From positions 25,627,501 through 25,691,500 of the forward strand of contig BRKX01000015.1 of NCBI GenBank assembly GCA_026008535.1: a stretch of DNA of 64,000 bases, written 5' to 3'. Position numbers and translations under genes: made by a program. The notes under the pieces were generated by a model that made no database searches, was not told the DNA's origin, and saw only the letters and a list, made by a program, of their open reading frames with translations. The stretch's first letter is position 1. Each line of letters opens with the position of its first letter. Below are positions 1 to 11,850 of this stretch, in pieces. The stretch is from Perilla frutescens. Its lineage: Eukaryota; Streptophyta; Magnoliopsida; Lamiales; Lamiaceae.

Positions 1-367
1 TAGCTGTAGAACACTACTAGAACAAACTGACTCCTCTAACTGGAGTAGGGAGTTTGAAATAGTGGACTTGGCACTAAGATGATGGTGTTCAAACTTAGGT
101 GTAATTTATTAATAAACATCCACATTAACGTAGCTTATTAATTGGAAGGTTACACGACTGTGATTATTTCCAGCTATTAATTTACTTGTCATAAGGAATA
201 TTGACTGGAGGTAAATTAAAGGGGTTTTACCTGTTTAAGAATGAATTTTATAAACATCCACACTAACGTGGCTAAAAAATATTTTTAAAATGTCGGTGGA
301 AAAGTATATAATTTTTCTAAGGTTTTCGATTATATACTGTTTATCCTAAAGTTTGTGACTGTACTGC
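1..367 (+). other. Untranslated leader of copia-1 upstream of gag
   Basis: This stretch has no usable reading frame and sits directly before gag. It contains an imperfect 22-bp direct repeat (112-133 and 250-271, beginning ATAAACATCCAC). No primer-binding site is visible, so the PBS and 5' LTR must lie left of position 1 or be lost. Confidence 0.5.
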
Positions 368-397
368 ATGTTTACTTTTCAGTTATTCTATATCATC

Positions 398-2730
398 ATG
401 GCACTCTCCAACCTGTCCTCTATTCTCAAAGAAAACAAGTTAATCGGTGAAAATTACAATGACTGGTTTCAAAACCTTAACCTTATTCTCACTGTGGAAG
501 GACACAAATTTGTACTTGAAGATGAATGTCCTCAGAAGCCAGATGAGAATTCTGATGAAGAGCAAAGGTTGGCCTATGCTAAGTGGGTCAAGTCTGATGA
601 GATTGCACACTGTTACATTTTGACTTCTATGTCAAATGTGCTGCAACTGCAACATCAGTCTATGAAGACTGCTTATGATGTCATGTACAACCTTAAGGAT
701 CTCTTCGATCACCAGAACCACTCGGCGCGCCATTTGGCGATAAAGAAACTGATGAGCACGAAAATGGCTGATTCCACACCTGTTAGGGATCACGTTCTCA
801 GTATGATGAGTTATCTAGTTGGACCTTGGGTAGAGATCTGGACGCCGAGTCTCAGATAGACATCGTGCTTCACAGCTTGTCCCCGAAGTTTGAGCAGTTT
901 AGATTGAACTTTAACATGATAAAGAAGGATGTTACCTTATCTGAACTGCTCATGGATCTTCAGGCGGCTAAGTTACTTCAGAAAGGAAATTCGGAGGCAC
1001 ACCTAGCTGAAAATAGGGCGTCTTCTTCCGGTACTAAAAGGAAGAAGAGGAACGCGCCAAAGAAAGCTGCAGAGGAGGCACCTAAGGTGAAGAAGCCCAA
1101 GACTAAGATTCCTCCCGAGGAATTTAAGTCAAAGACCAAGAGCTTCAAGTGCGGCCAGCCAGGTCATTGGAAGGCAGAGTGTCCTAATAAGAAGAAGAAG
1201 AATGGTATGTCTCAATCTCTCATTGTTGAAACATGTTTAGCTAATTGTTCTACTCAGTCATGGGTAGTAGATACTGGAGCTACTGATCATGTTTGCATGT
1301 CTTTACAGGGGTTCCTGGCAAAAAGACAGCTGAGTGATGAAGAGATTTCAATCTACATGGGCAATGCTACGAAAGTGGCAGCAGTTGTAGTAGGAGATGT
1401 CACCTTATCTTTTAGTAGTGATAGGATTTTAGTTTTAAAGGATTGTCTTTATGTGCCTGGTTTTAGGCGAAACTTGATTTCAATTTCTAAACTTTTTTTG
1501 GATGGATATTCTGTTTCTTTTGATAACAAGGTTGTTATCTTTAGTGATAAACGTTTTATCTATTCTAGCACATTGGATGGATATCTTTATTTACTTAATC
1601 CTATGCAAAACACTACGCAAATGCATTTACTGAATACATCGATCATAAACCCTAACAAACGAAAAGAACATTTGGAAATGAATCAAACCTATCTTTGGCA
1701 TCTTAGGCTCGGCCACATTAACCTTAAATGGATACAAAGACTAGTAGACGATGGGCCCTTATCTTCATTGATCCTAGAATCGTTCCCTTTGTGTGAATCC
1801 TGTTTGGAAGGTAAAATGACTAAGCGACCCTTTAAGGATAAAATGAATAGATCTAAAGAGGTATTAGATTTGATTCATTCTGACTTATGTGGCCCTATGT
1901 CAGTTCAGAATCGAGGAGGGTATGAGTATTTCATCACGTTCATTGATGATTACTCAAGATATGGATACATATACTTGTTACGCCGCAAGTCAGAATCCTT
2001 TGAGACTTTCAAAGAATTCAAAGCGGAAGTGGAAAAACGTACAGGTAAAAGTATCAAATCACTACGGTCTGATCGTGGTGGTGAGTACCTCTCGAATGAA
2101 TTTTGGGACTACTTGGCAGAGAATGAGATTACATCCCAGTTGACTGCGCCTGGCATACCACAGCAGAACGGTATGGTGGAGAGAAGGAACAAAACATTGC
2201 TAGAGATGGTTAGATCGATGATGAGCTATTCAGATCTGCCTATTTCATTCTGGGGGTATGCCTTGGAAACGACAACCCATATTCTTAATGTGGTTCCATC
2301 AAAATCAGTCTCATCTACACCCACAGAACTTTGGACTGGACAAAAGCCTAGTCTTGGACATTTTCAGATTTGGGATAGTCCAGCACATATGCTGGATAAG
2401 AAAGTTGATAAGTTGGCACCACGCACGGATGTTAGATTTTTTGTTGGATATCCCAAAGGAACGAAATGTGGTTTATTTTATAGTCCTAAGGATAAGAAGA
2501 TCATTGTTAGTACTAATGCTCGATTCTTAGAGGAAAACTATGTAATAAATCACAAACAGAGAAGTGAGATAGTAATTGAGGAGCTTCAAGGGGAAAATTC
2601 GAATCTGACATCAACAGTACAAGAAGAGGAACCACAAATTATTGCACAATGTGTCACAGAAGTATGTGAACTGCCTCATCGCAGTGGGAGGGTTGTTCGT
2701 CAACCTCATAGATTCATTGGTCTGGGATAA
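398..2730 (+). pseudogene. copia-1 gag, protease and integrase (frameshifted)
   Basis: The capsid-like gag reads from the ATG at 398 (an upstream in-frame ATG at 368 is less likely) to 859. The frame then shifts, and the rest continues in the ORF 826-2730 (634 codons). In the second frame one sees a lysine-rich segment, a CCHC knuckle near 1146-1185 whose first cysteine is Ser (SFKC...H...C), the aspartic protease motif WVVDTGATDH near 1260, the GAG-pre-integrase motif LWHLRLGH near 1692, and the integrase core (HSDLCGP, FIDDYSRY, SDRGGEY, then PQQNGMVERRN), so the D-D-E residues are still present. The frame ends at the TAA at 2728. Known for the family: cytoplasmic particle formation, polyprotein processing and nuclear integration. 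The frameshift makes this copy unable to encode an uninterrupted polyprotein. Confidence 0.9.
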
Positions 2731-3640
2731 TCTTCAGATTTCCCGGAAGGACTAAATGAATTGGATCCCAGGACCTATGATGATGCAATTCAAGATACAG
2801 ATGCAGATTCTTGGAAAATTGCAATGGAGTCTGAGATTAGATCTATGGATCACAATCAAGTCTGGAAGCTTGTAGAACCATAAGAGGGGGTAAAACCCAT
2901 TGGGTGTAAGTGGGTTTACAAGCGCAAGAGAGGACCTGATGGGAAGGTTGAAACCTTCAAGGTAAGATTGCTGGTGAAATGGTACACTTAGAAAGAATGG
3001 ATCGATTATGAGAAAACCTTTTCACTGGTTGCCATGCTTAAGTCAATCTGGATTCTCTTGTCAATTGCTGCTCATTTGGATTATGAGATTTGACAAATGG
3101 ATGTCAAGTCAGCTTTCCTGAATGGAAGTCATGAGGAAAACATCCAAATGAAGCAACTAGAGGGTTTCATTGCTAAAGGCCAAGAGCACTTAGTGTGCAA
3201 GCTTAAGAGATCCATTTATGGACTTAAGCAGGCGTCAAGGTTTTGGAACATCCGTTTTGACGAGGTTATCCAGTCATATAGATTCGTGCAATGTCCGGAT
3301 GAGAACTGTGCGTACAAGAAAAGTGACATAAATGTGGTGACTTTCCTCGTGCTATATGTTGTGATATCTTACTTATTGGAAACAGTAAGAAAATATTATC
3401 TAACATAAGGGTGTGGTTGTCCAAGTAGATCGATATGAAAGATCTGGGAGAAGCCGGACACGTCCTTGGCATCAAGATAATTCGAGATCACCAGAAAAGG
3501 ATGTTGTGCCTATCCTAGGCAACATATATCGACACAGTGCTAGCTAGGTTCAACATGAGGGATTCCAAAAAAGGTTTCATATCTTTCAGGCATGGAATTC
3601 ATCTATCTAAAGAGATGTGTCCCCACACGTAGACTGAGAT
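2731..3640 (+). pseudogene. copia-1 reverse transcriptase (broken)
   Basis: Translation continues directly after the stop at 2730 with typical copia RT text: the WKIAMESEI segment near 2813 and IGCKWVYK near 2900, then MDVKSAFLNG at 3097 and IYGLKQASR near 3214. Stops occur at 2881 and 2989, and frames shift after that. Where the catalytic YVDD motif should be (about 3350-3365) the reading gives LYVV instead, consistent with a small deletion that moves the frame, so the polymerase active site is lost. The copy is clearly dead. Confidence 0.88.
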
Positions 3641-4343
3641 AGATGAGATGAAGGGCGTTCCATATGCTTCGGCTATGGGAAGCTTTATGTATGTTATGCT
3701 ATGCACTAGACCTGATATATGCTATGCAGTTGGCATGGTAAACAAATATCAGTCTAACCCTGGACAAGGCCACTGGACTGCGGTTAAGAATATTCTCAAG
3801 TACCTGAAAAAGACTCGAGATTATATGCTGGTATACCGCTCTGATAGTCTAGTGCCTTTGGGTTACATGGACTCGGATTTTTAATCCGATAAAGATCAGA
3901 GTAAATCTACCTCAGTCTATGTGTTTACTTTGGGAGGCGGGGCCATTGCATGGAGGAGCATAAAGCAGAAATGCATTGCGGATTCCACCATGGAGGCCGA
4001 ATATGTAGCTGCCTTTGAGGCTGCAAAAGAGGCCATCTGGCTCAAGAGCTTCTTGTTGGACTTGAGCGTGGTTCCTGATTTGCCTAAGAGTATCACGGTA
4101 TATTGTAATAACTCGGGTGCAGTGGAAAATTCGAAAGAACCCAGAGCCCATAAGGCAAGTAAACACATAGAGAGAAAGTACCATCTTATACGAGAAATCG
4201 TTAAGAGAGGAGATGTGGTAGTGGTCAAGATTGCATTGGAGGACAATTTGGCTAATCTATTCACGAAGAGCCTTCCAGCTAAGACCTTTTGTGGTCATGT
4301 GGAGAAAATGGAAGTGAGATGCAGACCCAGAGTCGCCATTTGA
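3640..4343 (+). pseudogene. copia-1 RNase H (broken)
   Basis: Two reading frames, 3648-3884 and 3921-4343, carry the connection and RNase H domains. The segments SAMGSFMYVMLCTRPDICYA, the MDSDF motif (ending in a stop at 3882), DSTMEAEYVA near 3981 and the C-terminal KHIERKYHLIREIV are diagnostic of copia elements. One stop separates the two parts. The frame ends at 4343, about 65 bp before the polypurine tract, as expected. Confidence 0.9.
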
Positions 4344-4407
4344 GATTTTAGTTAGAGTTGGAGAGTTTTCTAGTTTGTTTTATATTTGAAAGACATGCTT
4401 CAAGTAT

Positions 4408-4418
4408 AAGTGGGAGAT
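4408..4418 (+). other. Polypurine tract of copia-1
   Basis: The purine-rich AAGTGGGAGAT lies directly before the TGTTGG that starts the 3' LTR. This is the usual plus-strand priming site of plant copia elements. Confidence 0.8.
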
Positions 4419-5840
4419 TGTTGGTTTTGTATACTAGAAGACCTGTCTATTGTATATATATTATTGATGATGTTTTTATGGTGATATAAAATGAATATAA
4501 TTGTAGTCACTGTTTGTATTTAAATTGTTATATTTATATGCATGTTCACTATGCTTACATTGTAGATGATATGGTGTGGGTAAACACACGGTTAGATCAT
4601 ATCATCGGTTTCTTGTAATGTATTAAAGAGCTCACGGCTTAGATGACCCTGAACCCGCCATCGGTACACTGTAGAATAATCTGATAGTTGGTTTATCTAG
4701 ACTAGCTGATTATTCTATTACACGAACAAGTGTATTGAGGAAGATCTACTTAGGATTCTATTTTCTATTCTGACCTTAAATGAGAGAATAAGAATCCACA
4801 GAGTTCGGGTTCTTAACCCCTATATGTTGGCGGACATATATGTGTAGTGTTGCAGCTTTGGTTTATCAAAGGGTGAGATTCTTTTATAGAATCAATAATC
4901 TCGATATCTTGGGTTGTAACATTTACATTTATGATGGGTCGTGCAATATGTAGGGACACCGTGTCCTGGTGTGCCAAGTTGATGGTGTCCCCTTGAGGAA
5001 ACACAAGTTCATGTTCAAACCCTGCAGGTGGAATTTATTCCGTACATGAGTAAAGCTTGTGTGGTACTACTCAAGGATAAGATATTAATTAGTTATAGCT
5101 GTCAGAAGCTTACATAATTAATTAATGGGCATTATATCTTAAACACGAGAATGACCGGACTAAAGGAGAAAGCATATTCAGAAATATGTATTAAATTGGT
5201 AGGTCAATATTATTTCTTTAGTGGAATAAAAATAATACTTAATTTATTTAATTATATCCTAAGTTTATTGGACATTAGAAATTAAATAAATTAGCAGGCC
5301 AATTTAATATTCTTCTAGATCCCTGTTGTAGCCCAATATGACTTTAATGGACTGAAGATGGAAAAAAGGGATAGAGGCCCAAGCCCAGTAGGATTGGGAC
5401 ACTGAATTTCGCCCACCCCCTTATATATAAGAGGGTGGGGAATGAAATTTAATAGTTAATGATGAGCTCCTCTTGTGTTCTCTTTATCTCCACAGATTCC
5501 ATACCGATCTAGTAGATTTTAGCCAACCCTGAATCTAGATACAATCCGAGAATACATCAGAAGATCAAGGAGTGGAATATCATAGTGCGAACGTCGATTT
5601 CATACTTACAATAGCAAGATTAGACCTTTAATCTTGTCCACAACCCGTCATTTAATTTGTAAGTGTTTATTCGATCTCTATGTTTCTGCTTTAGTAGAAT
5701 TGATTAAACCGGCTATGCATGTTAATTAAACTCGGCTAATTAAAATATTGAGATGCATAAAATTATGATCTACATGACATTAGGATTAATGAACATCCAA
5801 TTAGATCCTGCGGTGGTTCAATTTGAAAAAAACCCAAACA
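4419..5840 (+). repeat. 3' LTR of copia-1 (1,422 bp)
   Basis: It starts TGTTGGTTTTGTATACTAG after the polypurine tract and ends near CCCAAACA at 5840. The same sequence recurs in reverse at 6725-8139 and forward at 47092-48463, which fixes the boundaries. A TATA box lies at 5421-5430. Small ORFs in it are not conserved between copies and are not genes. Confidence 0.9.
5412..5439 (+). promoter_or_regulatory. LTR TATA box inside an inverted repeat
   Basis: TTATATATAA (5421-5430, itself a palindrome) is flanked by CCCACCC (5412-5418) and GGGTGGG (5433-5439). It is the probable core promoter of the LTR. The same dyad is present in the solo LTR at about 7125-7152, and an altered but still self-complementary version occurs at about 48030-48052. 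Confidence 0.6.
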
Positions 5841-6374
5841 ATTTAAGTGCTCTCCTCCTTGAAATCAGTGATGAGCGTGTGTGAAAGTGAGAAAAAAGAG
5901 AGAAAAAACACACCTTATACTTGTTGAGAACTCCGCGATCTGTAAATAGCAGGAGCACGAGCTGTGCTCTGATGAGCATAGTCTGTGTGCATTGAGACAG
6001 TAGGAGCACGGGTTGTGCTCCTTAGAGCACGGTTTGTGTGAGTTCGGGCAGTGATTTTTTCGCGAGGGAACCTCCAGGAGCATGGGCCATGCTCTAATGA
6101 GTATGAGCCGTGCCATTTTAATTTTTTTTTACTACAATAGAATGAGAATTCCACATTCACAAAAAGAAATGAATAAAAATAGAAAACACTAGAAAAAGAA
6201 AGAAAATAAAAACAAAACATACCACACTTTAGGTTGCCTCCCAAGTAGCGCTTGATTTAACGTCTCAAGCTTGACATAGATCATTTATTCAAGTGAGTCA
6301 AATATCCACCAAAAATATGGTGGACACTTCCTTCTTTTGTTCCGGTGAATAGTACCACTTAAGTCTGTGTCCAT
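5841..6374 (-). other. 3' non-coding part of antisense gypsy element E
   Basis: No open frame of note. On the minus strand the text after integrase includes the motif at about 6232-6265 (cctcccaagtagcgcttg on +), which follows integrase in plant Athila/Tat-like elements and recurs in modified form in element D near 62652. Several partly palindromic GAGCAYGRGCYRTGCTC-like units lie at 5950-6110. Confidence 0.5.
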
Positions 6375-6724
6375 TCACTCTGAAAGTCTCCCCGTTGGTG
6401 ACAACAATTCCACTGTGCCATTATGCTCACTTAACTTGTGAATCACAAAGGGACCCAACCATCGGGACTTCAAATTTCCTGGAAAAAATTGCAATTGAGA
6501 ATTGAACAATAATACAACTTCGCCAACTTCAAAGTCCTTAGAAATTAACTTGTCATGAAACCGCTTTGTGCGCTCCTTATACAACTTGGAGCTCTCATAT
6601 GCTTCTTCTCAAAATTCATCTAATTGATTAAGAAACATAGTTCGGTTCTCTCCTATAGCTACCAAATCAAGATTCAGCTTTTTCACGATCCAATATGATT
6701 TGTGCTCCAACTTTACCAGCAAAT
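6375..6724 (-). pseudogene. Gypsy element E integrase C-terminal part
   Basis: The minus-strand frame ending near 6375 gives the integrase C-terminal domain typical of Athila/Tat-like Ty3/gypsy elements: YKERTKRFHDKLI, FEVGEVVLLFNSQLQFFPG, then LKSRWLGPFVI. Upstream on the minus strand, to 6724, the frame keeps recognisable integrase text (LEHKSYW) but has stops, one near 6615. At 6724 it is cut by the solo LTR insertion; the rest of the domain resumes at 8145. Confidence 0.82.
6720..6724. repeat. Target-site duplication CAAAT, left copy
   Basis: CAAAT at 6720-6724 abuts the solo LTR. The identical pentamer is at 8140-8144 on the other side. Confidence 0.88.
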
Positions 6725-8139
6725 TGTTGGGGTTTTCTCGAATTAAACCACCGCAGGATCTTTTTGGTTGTTCTTTAATCCTAATGTCATGTATGTCATA
6801 TATTCATGCATCTCATATGTTTTAATAAATCAAGTTCAATTAAACATGCAATCCGATTTTTTTATTCTACTGAAAACGGAAACATAGAACACCGAAAAAC
6901 ACTTACAAATGAACGTCCGGTTGAGGACAAGATTAAAGGTCTAATCTTGTTGTTGTGTATGATATAAACGGCGCCCCTTATAGTGCAATTCGACTCCTTG
7001 ATCTTCTGCTGTATTCCCGGACTGAATCTAGCTTCAGGGTGGGCTGAAATCTACTAGATCAGTATGAAATCTATGAAGATAAAGAGAACACAAGAGGAGT
7101 TGATTTCTTATCTTAAATTTTCGTCCCCCACCCTCTTATATATAAGGGGGTGGGTGAAAATTCAGCGTCCCAACCTTACTGGGCTTAGGCCTCTATCCCT
7201 TTTTCCATCTCCATTCCATTAAAGTCATATTGGGCTACAACAGGGATCTAGAAGAATATTAAATTGGTCTACTAATTTATTTAATTCCCAATATCTAATA
7301 AACTTAGGATATTATTAAATAAATTAATTATTACTTTTATTCCACTAAAGAAGTAATACTGACCTACCAATTTAATACATATTTCTGAATATGCTTTCTC
7401 CTTTAGTTCAGCCATTCCCCGTGTTTAAGATCTAATGTCCATTAATTAATTATGTAAGCCTTTGACAACTATAATTAATTAATATCTAAAACCTTGAGTA
7501 GTACCACACAAGATTCATTCATGTACGGAATAAATTCCACCTGCAGAGTTTCAACATGAACTTGTATTTCCTCAAGGGAACATCATCAACCTGGCGCACC
7601 AGGACACGATGCTTATATATATTGCACGACACATCATATATGCAAATGTTATTACCCAAGATATTGAGTATATTGATCCTATCAAAGAATCTCACCCATT
7701 GATAAATCAAAGCAATCAACAAAGCATACATATGCTCGCCAATAAATATAAGTTAAGAACCCGAACTCTGTGGATCTTTGTTCTCTCACTAATAGGGTCA
7801 GAGTAGAGAACATTATCCTATCGTGATCCTCCTCAATACACTAACATGTGTATTAGAATAATCAATTAGTCAAGACAAACTAATTATCAGATTATTCTAC
7901 GGTGTACCGATGGTATATTCATGACCATCTAAGCCGTGAGCCTTTTAATACAATACAAGAATCTGATGATATGATCTTACCATGTGTTCACCCACATCAT
8001 ATCATCTACAATGTAAGTATATGAAATATGCATAAACAATAATATAAATGCAAACAGTGACTGCAATAAGATTCAATATATATCATCATATCATCAGAAA
8101 AATATACAAAGACAAGCCTTCCAGTATACAAAACTAACA
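6725..8139 (-). mobile_element. Solo LTR of the copia-1 family, inserted in gypsy integrase
   Basis: The reverse complement of this 1,415-bp block matches the copia-1 LTR along its length, with the complement of TGTTAGTTTTGTATACTGG at the 8139 end and of GGTTTAATTCGAG...CCCCAACA at 6725. It has no internal region and no second LTR. It is bracketed by CAAAT on both sides, and removing it with one CAAAT restores a continuous gypsy integrase reading. This is the signature of insertion followed by LTR-LTR recombination. Confidence 0.93.
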
Positions 8140-8144
8140 CAAAT
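8140..8144. repeat. Target-site duplication CAAAT, right copy
   Basis: Identical to 6720-6724 across the solo LTR. Confidence 0.88.
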
Positions 8145-8740
8145 GACATGACTTCCCGAACACCACTTGATAGGGAGAAAAACTCATTTGCATTTTATAG
8201 GGTGTTTTATAAGCCCACAAAGCATCATCGAGCTTAGAAGCATAATCCTTTCAAGTTATACCCACAATCTTCTCTAACACTTGTTTCATCTCTATTAGCC
8301 AATTCAGCTTAACCATTGGCTTATGAATGATATGTAGTGGTGACTCGGTGCTTCACACCATATTTAGCTAAAAGAAAATTCATCCACTTGTTGCAAAAAT
8401 GTCATCTCCCATCACTAATGATAGCACGAGGGGTTCTAAATCGTGTGAAGATATTTTTACGCAAAAAATTCAACACCACCTTTGCATAATTGGTCTTAGT
8501 AGGAATGGCTTCAATCCACCGTGAAACATAGTCTACTGCAAGGAGTATATAGAGGTGTCCAACAGATGAAGGGAACTTACCCATGAAATTTATCCCCCAC
8601 ACATCAAACCGATCCACTTCAACTATGCTTGTCAAAGGTATCTCATTCCTCTTAGAAAAATGTTCTATGTCCTTTGACATCTATCACACTTGATCGGTCA
8701 TTTTTTAGCACAACCCACAAAAGGACGGAGCTGTGTAGAC
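8145..8740 (-). pseudogene. Gypsy element E integrase core (broken)
   Basis: Minus-strand translation from 8680 down gives an Athila/Tat-like integrase core: SKRNEIPLTSIVEVD, FDVWGINFMGKFP, YILLAVDYVSRWIEA, then RFRTPRAIISDG. Two acidic catalytic positions are visible (D in WGINFM-type D is replaced by N; D of IISDG kept). Beyond 8402 a stop intervenes, and the following text to 8145 still resembles integrase but with several stops. The zinc-binding N-terminus and the RT are absent: similarity ends near 8740, so the element is truncated there. Confidence 0.8.
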
Positions 8741-10695
8741 AGAGGTGAGCAAGTGTCGTATCCATAAAGACTAAATTAGACTTAATTATGTGTACTGTTA
8801 CATCGAATCTCGATTGTTATCTAGACGATGAGAAAAATAGAAATCTAACTAATCTAAACTAAGGAAAGTAATAAATAAATGAGAAAAATAAATAGAGAAG
8901 GGGCATCTCGATAGAGGTACTATCGAGATTGAGTTCTTCAGGTACTTAACACTAACAGTTCTATTGAATGTCAATTTGTGGTGTCAAACTTCACTAAGCA
9001 AATTTCTAATGCATCATAAGCTCTCTCTTGAGACGCTCAAGTTTGTAGGGTACACGCTAGGTTCACCGTCTCTGATTGAATCCTACACATGTACTTATCA
9101 AAAGATCTTAAGATTTCAAGCCTCACACTAAGCCTCAATTCTCTTGAATTTATCGACATAGGTGTCTCGAGCCTAGGGTTCGTCTATTGAAACTCATCTC
9201 TCGAATTATGAACCAATAGATAAAATCGTGTAAATTAGTTATCAATTAATCAGCACACATACATAGCATAAGCACAAAAAATGAAATATAGCCACAAAAT
9301 AATCAATAGAAGTAGAAATACATAAATACCCAAATAATCTCAATCCCAAAATATAAAATAACCAAGTCAAACATAATACAATGCAAGGACTAAATCATCT
9401 CAAAGAAAATAAAGATAAAAATAAGAAAAGAAACTTGATATAATACGAAAGTTGGGTCTCAACTCCTCTCTTGCTTCATCTCATCACCCCTTTGTTCCAT
9501 CTTCAAGCTCTAGCTCCATATTCACCATAGCTAAGTGGAAATCCTAGCTAGACTATGGGTTTTTTGGGTGGTTAGGGTTTTAAGGTGTGGGATGAGAGGA
9601 TTTTGTGATGAGAGGAGTTTTTAGGTGTGTGTTAATGGAAATGGATATGTGTGTGTTTAAAACTGGAGAGAAAATCACAAATAAGAAGAAGAAGAAGCAC
9701 AAATAAGAAAACTGGGTTGGGGGCGAGACGAGCTCAGTCGCACCCCCGGTCATGTCCAGAACAAAGAAAAACATACTCTAGTGATACAATCCTAGCTGGG
9801 GTGCCGATGAACGATTTCGAGCGTTCGGGAAGACATGCGCGAGTCGCAGCGCGAGTGGACTAGTCGCGCCCATTGGCGTGAGTAACAGCACGAGTGGACC
9901 ATACTGCACTGCAGGGTGTTCTGCTTTGGACCGGACCTGAGTGACAGCGCGACTCAGGGCACAAGTGGGCTCGTGTCGTGCCCAGTATAATGTTCACGGA
10001 TTTTGATTAATTTTGAATTTTAGTATTTAATTATTTCCTTTTATTCCTAGTTTTCCTAGTTAGGGTTTGTTTTATTTTCCCACCTATATAAGGGCTTGCA
10101 TTGGATTTTATTAGAGAACTTTTGATATTATAATTGATATTTCTCTGCATGAGATTTCTTTTGAGCCGTGTGTCATGTTCATCCCGACTTATTAAACGGT
10201 ACAACACAACTGTTTCTGGCATCTTCGATTTATATCTGCGGTTCTTATTTTCAATCAGAGTAGGGTTATAGATTTCATATACCTATAGTTTGTCTGTGTT
10301 GTGAAGTTCGGGTCAAGGATTCTGCCCTTAGCAACCTGATACAGTCCTAAGGTTCCAGATCACATCACCCAGTGTCGGAGCAGGTCACTCGTGCCTCCGA
10401 TCGCGCTGCGACTCATGCCCCGGTTTTGCTTACATTATTAATATTATCCCGTTGTCTCTTTTTGTTAGTATTCTGTTAAAAATTGAGCTTTCGGCACTTA
10501 TGATATTCTTTTACTAAATGCTAAGAACTCTAATCTTGGTATTATGAACAAGTATATGTTATTATAAAACATGTTTCGTTGTTCTGAGTCTTCTGTTGAT
10601 GTTTCATTAATTTAATTACCATATTTCTTTCCCGCTTCTTAATTCCAACCCCCGTGACGTCCATTTCCACGGTCTTTTGGGACCGGGGCACTACA
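8741..10695. other. Unassigned repeat-like DNA with an LTR-like promoter
   Basis: I recognise no protein. The stretch has retroelement-like features: GC-rich text with repeated GTCGCGC/GCGAGTGGA motifs at 9720-9990, a TATA-like CTATATAAGG at 10084-10093 in an LTR-like context, and an end-like GGGACCGGGGCACTACA at 10679-10695. I could not pair it with a second LTR, so the family and strand are undecided. Small ORFs here (for example 9651-9863 and 10031-10222) have no supporting features. Confidence 0.35.
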
Positions 10696-10769
10696 GTATT
10701 CTAATAATGATTAATGCAATAATATATAAGTTATGCAAGGAAAAAAAATTATATTTAAAAAAAACACAT

Positions 10770-10940
10770 AGCATGGACCATACTATTTTGTACGGTTCTA
10801 ACCATCAAGAACTGCGGAACCGCCAGTTCCCGATTCCGGAACCGTCCTGTAACTGGCATTACACGGTATGGTTCCGATTCCACATTTTTAGAACCGGGAA
10901 CCGACAGTTCCGGAACTGTTCCCCCTCTGCCCTTTCCCAT
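10770..10940. repeat. Short element rich in inverted GGAACCG motifs
   Basis: Many GGAACCG/CGGTTCC motifs occur in both orientations (for example near 10815, 10838, 10880, 10900 and 10910), which gives foldback potential typical of remnants of hAT-type elements. No clear target-site duplication was found. Confidence 0.3.
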
Positions 10941-11091
10941 TTCAGTGAAAAAATTGCTTATTCTCTACATGACATTGTCCTTATCTATTATCTAATATTA
11001 GAATTAGAATTATAAACTAATCCTACTTTTTTCCAATTGAAAGATTGTTTCAAAAATGTTTTAGTTTGAATATTTAATTTAAGGCGACAAT

Positions 11092-11096
11092 ATATT
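11092..11096. repeat. Target-site duplication ATATT, left copy
   Basis: ATATT directly before TGTAACGCCC; identical to 13217-13221. Confidence 0.75.
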
Positions 11097-11435
11097 TGTA
11101 ACGCCCAATCTCACTTTAATAGAAAAAGACACGTTATCCACGCTTTTCATTAATAAAAATATTTTACTTGAAATACAGCGGAAGTTTCAAAGCATAACTC
11201 GACATTTATTACATAAAATAAAGTCAAAAATAAATTAAATCTTTAATCATGCTTGACCACTTAACTACCATCATCACATCTTGTCCGCTACGCATCACCC
11301 AAGACAACACCTAAAAAGATAAGTAGATTTTGGGGTGAGTACTACTGACTCAGTGGGGAGTGTCTAATTATCCAAATTATATATAAAACAGAATATTATA
11401 CGAATAATAAACTTGTGTTCAGTCCGTAGACCAAA

Positions 11436-11565
11436 CCATTTAGCCCGGAGGCTCTGCGTGACATGATAACCCAAAGGCTCTGCGTGATAGCCCGTAGGCT
11501 TTGCGTGTATAGTCCGAAGGCTCTGTGTGTAGCCCGTAGGCTCTGCGTGATAGCCCGTAGGCCCT
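11436..11565. repeat. Tandem repeat of about 20-22-bp units (TAGCCCGTAGGCTCTGCGTG)
   Basis: Six imperfect units, each with AGGCTCTGCGTG or a close variant, follow one another inside the solo LTR. They create a repetitive ORF in each strand that is not a gene. Confidence 0.8.
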
Positions 11566-11801
11566 TGCTATATTTGACATCACATACATTCAGTAAAACA
11601 TATAGAGAGGATAATAGGGACAAAATCAACGTAAAACCCCACCTCGACTTTGACCTTGATATTAACCGATTAAGTCCTGCGCGCCTTGCCTATAAATTTA
11701 ATTATCTTAAGTTAATAAAATGCATGCAACATATAATATGAAAATGCATATGACTTTAACTAAATGAATCATGCTACAAGTCTACCTATTTGATTTATAC
11801 A

Positions 11802-11804
<3 letters not shown>

Positions 11805-11847
<43 letters not shown>
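11805..11847. repeat. (AT)n microsatellite
   Basis: About 21 uninterrupted AT units. Confidence 0.9.

Positions 11848-11850
<3 letters not shown>

Larger units (their letters stand above)
1..5840 (+). mobile_element. Ty1/copia LTR retrotransposon (copia-1), left end outside window
   Basis: The order of domains is gag, protease, integrase, reverse transcriptase, RNase H, then a polypurine tract and a 3' LTR, which is the Ty1/copia order. The 5' LTR and primer-binding site are not in the window, so the element starts to the left. It is defective: the gag frame shifts near 826-859, the pol frame stops at 2730, the RT YVDD region is disrupted, and several further stops interrupt RT and RNase H. 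Two solo LTRs of the same family lie at 6725-8139 (-) and 47092-48463 (+). Confidence 0.93.

Noticed and set aside
4813..5004. Small minus-strand ORF, related to ORFs at 7609-7806 and 47436-47627
   Set aside because: These lie in copies of the same LTR, but their frames are not kept over the same extent; non-coding LTR sequence.
11396..11741. ORFs with repeated RxLCV or LRAITQS text
   Set aside because: Products of the 20-bp tandem repeat in the solo LTR.
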